Source: Chloroflexota bacterium
GTDB lineage: Bacteria; Chloroflexota; Anaerolineae; Aggregatilineales; Phototrophicaceae
Length of the DNA: 64,000 bases
Assembly: GCA_013388745.1 (NCBI GenBank)
Contig: JACAER010000019.1
Location: forward strand, 18,835 to 82,834
Direction: 5' to 3'
The notes below the pieces were generated by a model. That model saw only the letters and a program-made list of their open reading frames with translations, was not told the DNA's origin and did no database searches. A program made the position numbers and the translations under genes. Positions 1 to 8,464 of this stretch are shown here, piece by piece; position 1 is the stretch's first letter, and every line of letters begins with the position of its first letter.

Positions 1-101
1 CGCCAACCGTGTCAAGCATCGCAAACCAGATTATAACCACCGTTGGTACTTTAGTCCTGTTATGTCGTTTTCCAAACCATCATATGCTTAAAAACAGATG
101 A

Positions 102-132
102 GTGACAACTTGTGTCACAAGCTGTTTATAAA
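102..132 (+). promoter_or_regulatory. Candidate promoter with palindromic operator
   Basis: A GTGACA element (102-107) and a TATAAA element (127-132) are separated by 19 bases. The spacer contains the perfect palindrome CTTGTG-T-CACAAG (109-121). The start codon of the next gene is 30 bases downstream. A palindrome between -35 and -10 suggests a repressor or MerR-like activator site. This is read from sequence only and no regulator is identified. Confidence 0.4.
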
Positions 133-161
133 CATTCTAACCAGATTAAGGGTCAGCCGCG

Positions 162-572
162 ATGTACACAGCCAATGATCTGCTTTTCCCGCATCATGCC
201 ATTCCCTCGCTGCGTCATCTGCGCGGCGCAGAGTGGCAGGCGCTCATCGATCGCATCCTTACCTTGCCCGAATCCCACGAAGAAACGCTGGCGCTGATGC
301 TGACCATGATCCGGCTGAACGGCTGCATGGGGTGCGAAACCGACAGCTACCGTGCCATGCGCGGCTGCGCGGCCTGCGCGCTGCAAACGCTGCGGCGCTA
401 CAAAGGCCCAGATCAAGAACTCCTCGACCTGTATAACGACGCCCTGCGCGACGTACAAAACTTCGCCGACGACCATCCCAATGTGCGCGTACTGCGCGAA
501 TCCCTGCGCATCCGCGCCGACGACCTGCCGCTGACGCTCAAGGAACGGCTGGCGCAGCCCCAAAACGCCTAG
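162..572 (+). CDS. Small cysteine-motif protein of unknown function
   Basis: The product is a 136-residue soluble protein with no signal peptide or membrane segment. Two CxxC pairs are visible, C55/C58 and C69/C72, in the stretch GCMGCETDSYR and RGCAACALQ. They could bind zinc or an iron-sulfur cluster, or form disulfides. The rest looks helical and polar. Codon use is strongly GC3, like the neighbours. It stands alone behind a candidate promoter with a palindrome and is followed by about 230 bases without a gene. I do not recognise the family, and metal binding is inferred only from the cysteine spacing. Confidence 0.75.
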   Translation: MYTANDLLFPHHAIPSLRHLRGAEWQALIDRILTLPESHEETLALMLTMIRLNGCMGCETDSYRAMRGCAACALQTLRRYKGPDQELLDLYNDALRDVQNFADDHPNVRVLRESLRIRADDLPLTLKERLAQPQNA

Positions 573-754
573 TGTATGCTGGCCGTTGTCCGCAAAATAC
601 GCGCATAAACATGAGCTGGAGAGGCACGCACAACATCTCCCGTGACAGCACCACGCGCATTGCGATTTCGACACACGGCAGCGGCTGCTGAGCGGTTCGG
701 GGTTGGCGACATCCCCCGGCTTATATATACTGCATAAAACGAGACCTATGAAAA

Positions 755-777
755 CCCACCCCGTTAACCGGGGTGGG
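755..777 (+). repeat. 9-bp-stem hairpin upstream of the YceI-like gene
   Basis: Perfect arms CCCACCCCG (755-763) and CGGGGTGGG (769-777) flank a 5-base loop. The hairpin ends about 22 bases before the preferred start codon at 800, close to the AGGA ribosome-binding site at 789-792. No T-run follows directly, so it is more likely a leader structure or a small repeat than a classical terminator. Confidence 0.5.
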
Positions 778-799
778 ATGGTTTTAACAGGATATGTGT

Positions 800-1534
800 A
801 TGTTGCAGAATCGTACTGTGCGTATTGTACTTGCTCTGATTGTGCTGGCGGCGCTGGCCGGCGCGGCGGCTTTCCTCTATATCTGGTTCTCCGGCGGCTC
901 CGGCCAGCCCAGCGCCCCGATCAGCGCGCCCACCCTGCCCGCCGATGCATCGGCCAGTGATGCCCGCACCTTGCTGCGCATCGTCCCCGAAGAATCCGCA
1001 GTGCGCTTCATCATCAACGAAACCCTGTTCGGCGCCCCGACCACTGTCGTCGGCGAAACCAATCAGGTGGCCGGTGATCTGCTGGTCGATTTCAGCATGC
1101 CGAGCAATTCAGAAATTGGCACGATTCGCATCAATATGGCGACGATCGCCACCGACAACGAATTTCGCAATCGCGCGCTGCGCGGGCAGATTTTGCAGTC
1201 CTCGCGCCCCGAATTCGAATTCGCCGAATTTGCGCCGACGGCCTTAACCGGCCTGCCCGATACGCTCACGATTGGCACGCCCATCAACTTTCAGATCACG
1301 GGCAATTTGACCGTGCGCGGCGTCACGCAGGAAGTCACTTTCGCCGCCACTGTCACCGCCGCCAGCGAAACGCGGCTCGAAGGTTCGGCCAGCGCGCAGG
1401 TGTTGTACACCGATTTCGATATGACGATCCCCAACGCGCGCGGTGTGGCCGATGTGACCGAAGAAGTGCAGTTGGAAATCGACTTTGTGGCCGCCGTCGT
1501 GACGGCAGATACCCAAGCCACGCCCAGCGGCTAA
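800..1534 (+). CDS. YceI-like domain protein, membrane anchored
   Basis: This is a 244-residue protein with one N-terminal transmembrane anchor (about residues 8-31), a Pro/Ser/Ala-rich linker and a beta-rich domain from about residue 55 to 230. That domain has the YceI pattern: an RIVPEESAVRF opening strand, VVGETNQVAGDL, and a later ITGNLTVRGVTQEVTF strand. YceI proteins are lipocalin-like barrels that bind polyprenoid or amphiphilic ligands outside the cytoplasm. The ATG at 800 is preferred over the one at 794 because AGGA at 789-792 is properly spaced only from the second. The ligand is unknown. It could take part in isoprenoid-quinone handling, but nothing nearby proves that. Confidence 0.88.
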   Translation: MLQNRTVRIVLALIVLAALAGAAAFLYIWFSGGSGQPSAPISAPTLPADASASDARTLLRIVPEESAVRFIINETLFGAPTTVVGETNQVAGDLLVDFSMPSNSEIGTIRINMATIATDNEFRNRALRGQILQSSRPEFEFAEFAPTALTGLPDTLTIGTPINFQITGNLTVRGVTQEVTFAATVTAASETRLEGSASAQVLYTDFDMTIPNARGVADVTEEVQLEIDFVAAVVTADTQATPSG

Positions 1535-1806
1535 TGCGCGCCCACCAGATGAGAATGCAGTGGGGTGCAGCACGCTGTGCCCCACGCCGGTGCGTATTCC
1601 CACCCTTCTCTTCTGAAAAGAGCTGTTAGCGCTTAGCTTAGTGCTGTTAGCAAACACAAAAACGATCAGCGAGCTGCATTTTCATCCTGTGTGGTGGGCG
1701 CAGCTCATGGACAACGCCTTTCTGGGCTTACATTCCGGGGCTTTAGCCGCAGCAGCGTGCCACACGCGCTATCTTTTCTGCATCAGTCACATTCAACGGA
1801 GCGTTT

Positions 1807-2223
1807 ATGCCACCTGACGGTTTTTCCTATCACACGCTGATTCACATCCGCTACGGCGACATGGACACGCTGGGCCATGTCAACAACGCCAAATACCTGA
1901 CCTACATCGAACAGGCACGTCTGGGGCTGTTTCGCGATCTCGGCCTGTGGACAGGGGGGCCAACACCGGTCGGCGTGATCGTCGCCAAAATCACGATGGA
2001 ATACAAGCTGCCGCTGACGCTGGACGACGCGACCGTCGATATCTGGACGCGGTGCAGTCGGTTGGGCGGCAAAAGCTTCGACATCGAGCAGCTTCTGCTG
2101 CGGCGCGATGGCGCGATCGCCGCTAACAGCCAATCCGTAATGGTGGTTTACGATTACGAAGCCAATGCCACAACACCCCTGCCGGCGGAATGGCGCGCCA
2201 GGTTAACCGAACGCATGAAGTAG
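1807..2223 (+). CDS. Acyl-CoA thioesterase, 4HBT hotdog family
   Basis: The product has 138 residues, a typical length for a single-hotdog thioesterase of the 4HBT/YbgC type that hydrolyses acyl-CoA. The diagnostic motif YGDMDTLGHVNNAKYL is at residues 16-31, with the catalytic-type Asp (D20) and the GHVNN segment, followed by YIEQARLGLF. The start ATG has a CGGAG site six bases upstream. It is a single gene after 270 bases of non-coding DNA and converges on coaX. Family assignment is firm, but substrate chain length cannot be told. Confidence 0.92.
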   Translation: MPPDGFSYHTLIHIRYGDMDTLGHVNNAKYLTYIEQARLGLFRDLGLWTGGPTPVGVIVAKITMEYKLPLTLDDATVDIWTRCSRLGGKSFDIEQLLLRRDGAIAANSQSVMVVYDYEANATTPLPAEWRARLTERMK

Positions 2224-2373
2224 CGGCGCGGGGGAGGCATACCGCCGGCTCATAATGCACTCTCCCGTTCCCGGCTCAAGTGCTGCGACAAGCGAAAACA
2301 ATGGGGCGGGTATGCTGCGAGATCAAGCCCCCTTGCAATCTATTCGGCGATACCCAGCGCGCCGTTTTTGCTT

Positions 2374-3153
2374 TTAGCGCGCGGGATGGTTCAAGTCGTA
2401 AATGATGCGCAGACCGTCGAGCGTCAGTTCGTGGGCGATGATGTCGATCACAGCGGTGTGCCGCTCGATGAGCGCCGCCAGCCCGCCGGTGGCGATCACT
2501 TTGACCGGCTGTGTCTCGTTCATGGCGGCTTTGATACGCGCCACTAAACCTTCGACCAGCGCCACATAGCCCCAGAAAATACCCGACTGCATGGCGTGAA
2601 TCGTGTTGCGCCCCACGGCGCTTGGCGGCGGCACAATATCGACCTGATGCAAACGCGCGGCGTGCGCCACGAGCGCATCGTGCGCCACGTTGATGCCCGG
2701 CGCGATCGCCCCGCCCATGTACGCCCCCTGTGCCGAGACGACATCGAACGTCGTCGCCGTGCCCAGATCGATCACGATGGCCGGCCCGCCGTAAAGCTTA
2801 TGCACGGCGGCAGAATTGATGATGCGGTCGGCGCCTGCCTGCTCCGGTTGGTCAATATCGACACGAATGCCGGTGTGCGTCTGGTTGGTGACAACCAGCG
2901 GCGCGAAACCCATATAGCGCTGCACCAACTGCGTAAAGGCCAGCGTGAGTGTGGGCACGACGCTGCCGATTGCGACACCGTTGATGTCGGCGAGGTCGAT
3001 GCCATCGGCCTCCAGAAAATTGCGTAGCAGCACGGCGTACTCGTCGGGCATTTTGTCCGGCACGGTGCGCGCGCGCCAGGCCAGCGCCCAGTTGTTGTCT
3101 TTCCACAGGCCGAAATGAATGTTGGTGTTGCCGATGTCGATGCAAAGCAGCAT
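2374..3153 (-). CDS. coaX: Type III pantothenate kinase
   Basis: This 259-residue enzyme phosphorylates pantothenate, the first step of coenzyme A synthesis. It is the CoaX type, in the ASKHA fold. Visible motifs are DIGNTN (residues 6-11, phosphate binding), the GADR motif in the middle and DLGTATTFDVV (the second phosphate/Asp motif). The frame stays open 33 codons upstream, but homologues begin at MLLCIDIGNTN, so the ATG at 3151-3153 is chosen. It is a single gene convergent with the thioesterase and divergent from the prenyltransferase. The motifs are intact and activity is expected. Confidence 0.95.
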   Translation of the reverse strand: MLLCIDIGNTNIHFGLWKDNNWALAWRARTVPDKMPDEYAVLLRNFLEADGIDLADINGVAIGSVVPTLTLAFTQLVQRYMGFAPLVVTNQTHTGIRVDIDQPEQAGADRIINSAAVHKLYGGPAIVIDLGTATTFDVVSAQGAYMGGAIAPGINVAHDALVAHAARLHQVDIVPPPSAVGRNTIHAMQSGIFWGYVALVEGLVARIKAAMNETQPVKVIATGGLAALIERHTAVIDIIAHELTLDGLRIIYDLNHPAR

Positions 3154-3302
3154 AGTGCGTCCTATCCCGCATGACAAAAAAGCGCGCTCCATTTTAGAGC
3201 ATCTGGACATGATATAATAGCGGACAAAACAGGCAGATATACCTCTGTCCACTCTATTCTACCTTTCCGCGCCAAACATTTTGCCCGACAATAGAGGCCT
3301 GA

Positions 3303-4193
3303 TTGGCAGTCCTTGTACATAGACCGGCGATGACTACGCTCGCGCACTACACACGCTTCCTGCGCCGCTTGTTCCTCAACCATTTTGACGCCTGGGCGCT
3401 GACACTGATGATCGTTTCGGTAGCTATGCTGCTGCACGCGACGCTGCATTGGCCGCTGCTGCTGCTCATCACCGCCGGCTACTGGTTTGGCTTCGCGCTC
3501 AACGATTACTTCGACGCGCCCTACGATGCCCAGGAGCCGGCCAAAGCGCAGCGCAACAGCTTCGTCAGCTTTCGCCCGCCGCGCTGGCAAAAAACGCTGC
3601 TGCTGCTGACCACCCTGCTGCTGCCGCCGCTGGTCTTGCTGCCCTATGGCACGCGCGGCCTGCTGGTGTTGGCACTGTCGCTGGCCGTATTGTGGAGCTA
3701 TTCCGCGCCGCCGCTGCGCCTCAAAAGCCGCCCCGGACTCGACCTGCTGACGCACATGCTGTTTGTGCAGACTTTTCCCTATGCCGTGACGCTGTTTTTG
3801 CTCGGCGTCGATTGGCAGGCGCGCGATTTCGCCATCGTCCTGATTCTGGCGCTGTCGTCGCTGGCGGCGCAGCTTGAGCAGCAGATTCGCGATTACGCCG
3901 TAGACGCGCGCACCGACCGCAACTTCACCACGACTTACGGCCTGTCCACCAGCCGCCGCCTGCTGAAAATCGTCACGACATTGTTTGTTGGCGTGCTGCT
4001 GGCGCTGATCGCGCTGGGCGCTTTTCCGGCCTATCTGCTGCCGTTGGGCATCGTCGGGCTGCCCGTGATTCTGCACCGCTTCGTGCGGCGGGCGGAAACG
4101 CCGCGTTCCGAGAAATTGGTGCTGATCTCGGTTATAATGGGGCTGGTGTATCTGGGCTTGATCTGGGGCGCGGCGCTGCTGCAAGCGCGTTAG
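3303..4193 (+). CDS. UbiA-family prenyltransferase-like membrane protein
   Basis: The protein has 296 residues with about eight to nine hydrophobic segments. UbiA prenyltransferases join an isoprenoid diphosphate to an aromatic or other acceptor in the membrane. The first Asp-rich motif is seen as NDYFDAPYDAQEPAK (about residues 62-76), the second as RDYAVDARTDRNFTTTYG (about 198-215), and YSAPPLRLKSRPGLD is also typical. The TTG at 3303 has AGAGG five bases upstream; an ATG at 3330 is an alternative start. A TATAAT lies at 3213-3218. The product (quinone, heme, chlorophyll-type or lipid) cannot be decided here. Homology is fairly certain and the substrate is unknown. Confidence 0.85.
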   Translation: MAVLVHRPAMTTLAHYTRFLRRLFLNHFDAWALTLMIVSVAMLLHATLHWPLLLLITAGYWFGFALNDYFDAPYDAQEPAKAQRNSFVSFRPPRWQKTLLLLTTLLLPPLVLLPYGTRGLLVLALSLAVLWSYSAPPLRLKSRPGLDLLTHMLFVQTFPYAVTLFLLGVDWQARDFAIVLILALSSLAAQLEQQIRDYAVDARTDRNFTTTYGLSTSRRLLKIVTTLFVGVLLALIALGAFPAYLLPLGIVGLPVILHRFVRRAETPRSEKLVLISVIMGLVYLGLIWGAALLQAR

Positions 4194-4233
4194 AGCGCCT
4201 TTCGTCAGAGGATAAACATAGAGGCTGTGGGTT

Positions 4234-5175
4234 GTGGTGATGAACAATATCCATGTGCGCTCGGCGCGCCTCGACGATACCGCCGCTATCAGTGCGCTGT
4301 TCCGCGCGCGTATTTCGGCCTGGCAGCGTTGGGATACGCTGGGGCGCGTGCAGGACACCGACTATGAAACGCTGACGATTTACGAGCGCTGGCTGCACGG
4401 CGGCGCGTGGATGAGCATCGAAACCGCCGCGCTGCATCTGGGCGCGCTGCTGCTGGGCGCAGGCGTGGCGCTGGTGGCGCAGGTCGGCGCGGAAGTCGGC
4501 GCTTATCTCGAAGCGTATCACAGTGTCGAGCCGCCGCCTTTCGGCAGCAACCTCAGTCCGGCGCACATCGTCGTGGGCAGCGCGCACGCCAATATTGGGC
4601 TGGATACCATGCTGCTGGATGCCCTGCGCGCGAAGGCCAAAACGCAAAAATGCGAACGGCTGACGGTGGCGGCGCTGGGCGCCGAAAGCGCGCTGTATAC
4701 GCGCAGCGGCTTTACCACGCTCACCAGCGTGGCGCGCTACAGTCTGCCGGCGCGCACCGGGCAGATTTTTTACAAGGCCAGCGCACACAGCGAGGCCAGC
4801 GCCGCGCAGATCAACGGCTGGTCGATGCCTGTGGGGCGCATCAGCAGCGCGCGCCAGCAGTGGGAGGCGCTCTGGCCGCACACCTGGGAACTGCTGCCAG
4901 AAATGCGCCGCACCTACCGTCTCAAATTCAGCGCGGCGGGCGGCGAAGCCTTCATCGCCTGTCAGCCGCAGATGTTCAATCCGCGCGCGCTCGATGTCTC
5001 GGTGTGGACGCAAAAAACGCTCACGGCGCAGCTTTTGACCGCCATCCGCGATTGGGCACACAAAGAAGGCTTCCGCACGCTGCTGCTGGTTGTCCCGCCG
5101 GAATACGTGAGCGTGCTCGGCGCAGAAGCCGAAGCCGACGGTTATAAACTCGATTTCTACAGCCTTAATCTTTAA
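4234..5175 (+). CDS. GNAT acetyltransferase-like protein
   Basis: This 313-residue cytosolic protein opens like a GNAT domain (IHVRSARLDDTAAISALFRARI). It has a long strand-rich core, with the LTVAALGAESALYTRSGFTTLTSVARYSL segment around residues 147-170 matching the region where GNAT proteins carry their last strands and a GF motif. A second similar half follows (about 185-310). The pyrophosphate-binding R/Q-x-x-G-x-G/A loop is not clear, so the acetyl-CoA site in the first half may be degenerate. Start codons GTG 4234, GTG 4237 and ATG 4240 are equivalent. Forty bases separate it from the prenyltransferase gene. Function is unknown beyond the fold. Confidence 0.7.
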   Translation: MVMNNIHVRSARLDDTAAISALFRARISAWQRWDTLGRVQDTDYETLTIYERWLHGGAWMSIETAALHLGALLLGAGVALVAQVGAEVGAYLEAYHSVEPPPFGSNLSPAHIVVGSAHANIGLDTMLLDALRAKAKTQKCERLTVAALGAESALYTRSGFTTLTSVARYSLPARTGQIFYKASAHSEASAAQINGWSMPVGRISSARQQWEALWPHTWELLPEMRRTYRLKFSAAGGEAFIACQPQMFNPRALDVSVWTQKTLTAQLLTAIRDWAHKEGFRTLLLVVPPEYVSVLGAEAEADGYKLDFYSLNL

Positions 5176-5248
5176 CGTGCTGTGATGGATTTCACGAGTA
5201 TAATGTAGAAATGCGTCTGCATTATTGATCCAGGAAAACTATTTTCTC

Positions 5249-6673
5249 ATGACCACCCAGCGCAGCGTTGACGATCAGCGTATCAGCGACTACATCCACG
5301 CGACACACGAACTGCAAAAAGGCAATTACGAAATTAGTGTGCCGACCCAACCGCGTGACGAGATCGGGCGGCTGGGGCAAGCGCTGCTGGAACTGGCACG
5401 CCAGCTCGAACGCCGCCGTCGTGAACTGGAAACGCTCAATCATCTGACGATGCAGATCAACATGGGTCTGCTGCTGGACGAAACTCTGGAAGGCGTGTAC
5501 AACAATTTCCGCGAGGTCATCCCCTATAATCGCATCGGCTTCGCCTTTCTCGAACATGACAACAGCCTCGTGCGCGCCTATTGGAGCAAAAGCGACGGCG
5601 GCGAAATCCACCTGAAAAATGGCTACAGCGCGCCGCTGGCGGGCAGTTCGCTGCAACCTATTATCGAAACCGGCCAACCGCGCATCATCAACGATTTGTT
5701 GGACTACCTGAAACAACGCCCAGAATCACGCTCGACCCGCCTGATTGTGAAGGAAGGCATTCGCTCGTCGCTGACCTGCCCACTGATCGCCAATGGTGTG
5801 CCGGTGGGCTTCATCTTTTTTTCCAGCAGCGCGCCGAATACTTATGCCAACGCCCATATCGAGATTTTCCAGCAGATCGCCGGGCTGCTTGCAGTGATTA
5901 TGGAAAAAGGGCGGCTCATCGCGGACCTCGCGGAGCAAAAAAGCGCTGTCGAACGCCAGAACGAGGAACTGCGGCGGCTGAACGAGGTCAAAAACTCGTT
6001 TTTGGGCATAGCGGCGCACGATCTGCGCAGCCCGCTGAGCAGCGCTTTTATGGCCGCCAACCTGCTGGCCGACAGCAGTGTCGGGCTTTCGGACGAAGAA
6101 CGCGCGGTGATCGTTAAGGAGATCAAAGAGCAGACCGGCTATATGATGGAACTGCTCAACAATCTGCTCGATGTGACGCACATTGAATCCGGTAAATTCA
6201 GCATCGTGCCGACGCCAATTAATTTCGGCGTGTTTGTGCAGGAAGTCGTGCAGCGCCAGCAGCGTGTGGCCGAAGCCAAGTCCATACGCATCGTTATCGA
6301 ATGCCCGCCGGCGCCCGGCAGTCAGATCGTGGCGGACGCGCTGCGGCTGCGCCAGGTCTTAGATAATCTGCTCTCCAACGCTATTAAGTTTTCGCCACCC
6401 GACAGCACGGTGCGCGTGTCTGTTGAGCCGTTGCCTGGGGTCTGGCGCGTGACCGTACAGGATCAAGGCCCCGGCATCAAGCCCGAAGAACAATCGCGCC
6501 TGTTTCAAGAGTTCAGCCAGCTTTCGGCGCGCCCCACCAAAGGTGAAAAAAGCACCGGGCTGGGGCTGGCGATCACGCGCCGCGTGGTCGAAGCGCACGG
6601 CGGACAAATCGGCGTCGAATCGCCCCCCGGACAGGGCGCGGCCTTCTGGTTTACCATTCCCCGCGCGGGATGA
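5249..6673 (+). CDS. Soluble GAF-domain sensor histidine kinase
   Basis: The product is a 474-residue kinase with no transmembrane helix. In order it has a HAMP-like or helical N-terminus (about 10-60, with PRDEIGRLGQALLEL), a GAF sensor domain (about 70-215), a coiled linker, a HisKA domain with the phospho-acceptor in AAHDLRSP (H257) and a C-terminal HATPase. The ATPase shows N-box DNLLSNAIKFSP, DQGPGIKPEEQ and GLGLAITRRVVEAHGG. It should autophosphorylate on H257 and pass phosphate to a response regulator. None is adjacent, so the kinase is an orphan here. The ATG at 5249 follows an AGGAAAA site. A TATAAT is at 5199-5204. The signal is unknown. Confidence 0.93.
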   Translation: MTTQRSVDDQRISDYIHATHELQKGNYEISVPTQPRDEIGRLGQALLELARQLERRRRELETLNHLTMQINMGLLLDETLEGVYNNFREVIPYNRIGFAFLEHDNSLVRAYWSKSDGGEIHLKNGYSAPLAGSSLQPIIETGQPRIINDLLDYLKQRPESRSTRLIVKEGIRSSLTCPLIANGVPVGFIFFSSSAPNTYANAHIEIFQQIAGLLAVIMEKGRLIADLAEQKSAVERQNEELRRLNEVKNSFLGIAAHDLRSPLSSAFMAANLLADSSVGLSDEERAVIVKEIKEQTGYMMELLNNLLDVTHIESGKFSIVPTPINFGVFVQEVVQRQQRVAEAKSIRIVIECPPAPGSQIVADALRLRQVLDNLLSNAIKFSPPDSTVRVSVEPLPGVWRVTVQDQGPGIKPEEQSRLFQEFSQLSARPTKGEKSTGLGLAITRRVVEAHGGQIGVESPPGQGAAFWFTIPRAG

Positions 6674-6815
6674 TCTGCGCCACCAGAACTCGGCTCTAAT
6701 AGGAATAGAGCGCTGTGCGCGTTTTTCGCCGGCGCCCGTTAGGGCCGCGCGTGGGTTGTGCCCGGCCTTTGTGCTATAATTCGCGCAAATTGTCGCTAGT
6801 TTGTGGACGGTCGTC

Positions 6816-7565
6816 ATGCCGATTTATGACCCAACGCGCATCGAATACCCCATCACTAACGGCCACATCAGCATCGTAATGGATGGCGGCGCGCAGCTTC
6901 CGGCTTACTGGTCGCACCCGGCGCGCGGCAACCGCTTTCCCGGCATCGCTTTAATACACGATTGGTGGGGGGTGAACGAAGGGGTGCGGCGCATCGCGCA
7001 CCTTTTCGCCCAGATGGGCTATTATGTGATCGTGCCCGACCTGTACGGCGGGCGCGTGGCGGCCAACGCGCAGGAAGCGATGGCGCTGGTGCAGGCGCTC
7101 GGCGACGGCGGCTATCCGCGCATCCACGCCGCGCTCACTGTGCTGGAAAAGCATCATCAGTGCAACGCTGACGTGGCGGCGGTGGGGCTGGGCATGGGCG
7201 GCAGCCTGGCTTTTGAGGCGGCGCTGACGCGCCCCGATCTGGAGGCGGCGGTGGCCTTCGGCGGCTTCCCGCAGCGTTATTTCGGGCGTTTCGCCCAGTC
7301 GCACGCGCCGATTCTGGCGATTTACGGCAGCCGCGAGCCGTATATCACCGCGCCCGCTGTAGCCAAGCTGCGCGCCGAACTGGACAAAAGCCCACAGTTC
7401 ACACATCAGGTGGCGGTGATCGAAGGCGCAGGACACGAATTTTTCAACGATAACGACCCGATTTCACTGGACTACGGGCGGCAGGCGTGGCGGCTGATGA
7501 CCGATTTTCTGGAAAAATACCTGCAAGGCCCGCTGCACCCTTCGCTGCATCATGCTAAGAAATAG
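6816..7565 (+). CDS. Dienelactone-hydrolase-family protein lacking the nucleophile
   Basis: This 249-residue alpha/beta-hydrolase-fold protein has the DLH pattern: IALIHDWWGVNEGVRRIAHLFAQMGYYVIVPDLYGG at the N-terminus and GAGHEFFND with the catalytic-type His (H207) near the end. The nucleophile elbow, normally G-x-C-x-G-G, reads G-L-G-M-G-G, so residue 126 is Gly instead of Cys or Ser. The usual acid segment reads YGSREPYI. Either the protein is not a hydrolase or another residue serves. Chosen start is ATG 6816, with TTG 6801 as the alternative. A TATAAT lies at 6775-6780. Its end overlaps lipB by 14 bases. Confidence 0.88.
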   Translation: MPIYDPTRIEYPITNGHISIVMDGGAQLPAYWSHPARGNRFPGIALIHDWWGVNEGVRRIAHLFAQMGYYVIVPDLYGGRVAANAQEAMALVQALGDGGYPRIHAALTVLEKHHQCNADVAAVGLGMGGSLAFEAALTRPDLEAAVAFGGFPQRYFGRFAQSHAPILAIYGSREPYITAPAVAKLRAELDKSPQFTHQVAVIEGAGHEFFNDNDPISLDYGRQAWRLMTDFLEKYLQGPLHPSLHHAKK

Positions 7566-8253
7566 CGTCATTCTCCCCTGTGAAGTCCTGAATCTCGGCC
7601 TTGTCCCCTATCAAGAGGCGTGGGATTTACAGAACCGGCTGGCCGCTGCACGCCAGCGCGACACGATTCCCGATCATCTGCTGCTGCTGCAACACCCCCA
7701 CACCTACACGCTCGGCTCTTCTGGCCGCGAAGCGCACCTGCTGATGAGCGCCGAAGAACGCGCCCGGCGCGGCGTGAGCGTGCTGCGCGTGGATCGCGGC
7801 GGCGACATCACCTACCACGGGCCGGGGCAGGTGGTCGGCTATCCGATCATCCGCCTGCCGCGCGGCGCCGATGGGCTGCGCAGCGATTTTGTCGGTTATG
7901 TGCGCGCGCTGGAACAGGTGTTGATCGCGACACTGGCGGATTTCGGCGTGGCGGGCAAAACCATCGCCGGGCTGACCGGCGTGTGGGTGGATACGGCGGC
8001 GGGCGAGCAAAAAATCGCCGCCATCGGCGTCAAAATCGACGTACACGCCATCACGCGGCACGGCTTCGCGCTCAACGTTTGCACCGATCTGGCGTATTTC
8101 GAAGGCATCATCCCCTGCGGCATCCGTGACAAAGGCGTCACTTCCCTGGCGGCGCTGCTGGGCCAGGCGCCCGCGCTGGAGGCGGTCGCGGCGCGCGCGG
8201 CGCAGCATTTCGGCGCGCGCTTCGGCTTCGCGCTGCACACCAGCGGCGATTAA
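7552..8253 (+). CDS. lipB: Lipoyl (octanoyl) transferase
   Basis: LipB moves octanoate from acyl carrier protein to lipoyl domains of 2-oxoacid dehydrogenases and the glycine cleavage system. The 233-residue protein has the whole family signature: LLLQHPHTYTLG, DRGGDITYHGPGQVVGYP, GLTGVWV, KIAAIGVKI with the conserved Lys, RHGFALNV, and GIIPCGIRDKGVTSL with the catalytic Cys (C189). The ATG lies inside the preceding gene, so translation is probably coupled. No lipA follows. I see nothing unusual, and an active enzyme is expected. Confidence 0.96.
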   Translation: MLRNSVILPCEVLNLGLVPYQEAWDLQNRLAAARQRDTIPDHLLLLQHPHTYTLGSSGREAHLLMSAEERARRGVSVLRVDRGGDITYHGPGQVVGYPIIRLPRGADGLRSDFVGYVRALEQVLIATLADFGVAGKTIAGLTGVWVDTAAGEQKIAAIGVKIDVHAITRHGFALNVCTDLAYFEGIIPCGIRDKGVTSLAALLGQAPALEAVAARAAQHFGARFGFALHTSGD

Positions 8254-8464
8254 AGCAGGCGTTCAAAAGAAATCCGCGCAGATTGCGCCAAGGGTAAGGG
8301 ACGACACCTGCATCGTCCGCCACAAAAACATTCGCAACCCTGCTTGAGACCGCGAACAGGATACCAGACTAGCCAGCGGGTGATATTCTTCACCTGGGTT
8401 TTAGACGCGCTGTGGCTAGAATGGCGCGCACTGTGATTGGCATAGTAGACAAGGGGCTTTTGCT

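Noticed and set aside
3162..4358. Minus-strand open frame of 398 codons
   Set aside because: It is rich in Gln/Arg/His and lies opposite to the UbiA-like gene. No ribosome site or domain.
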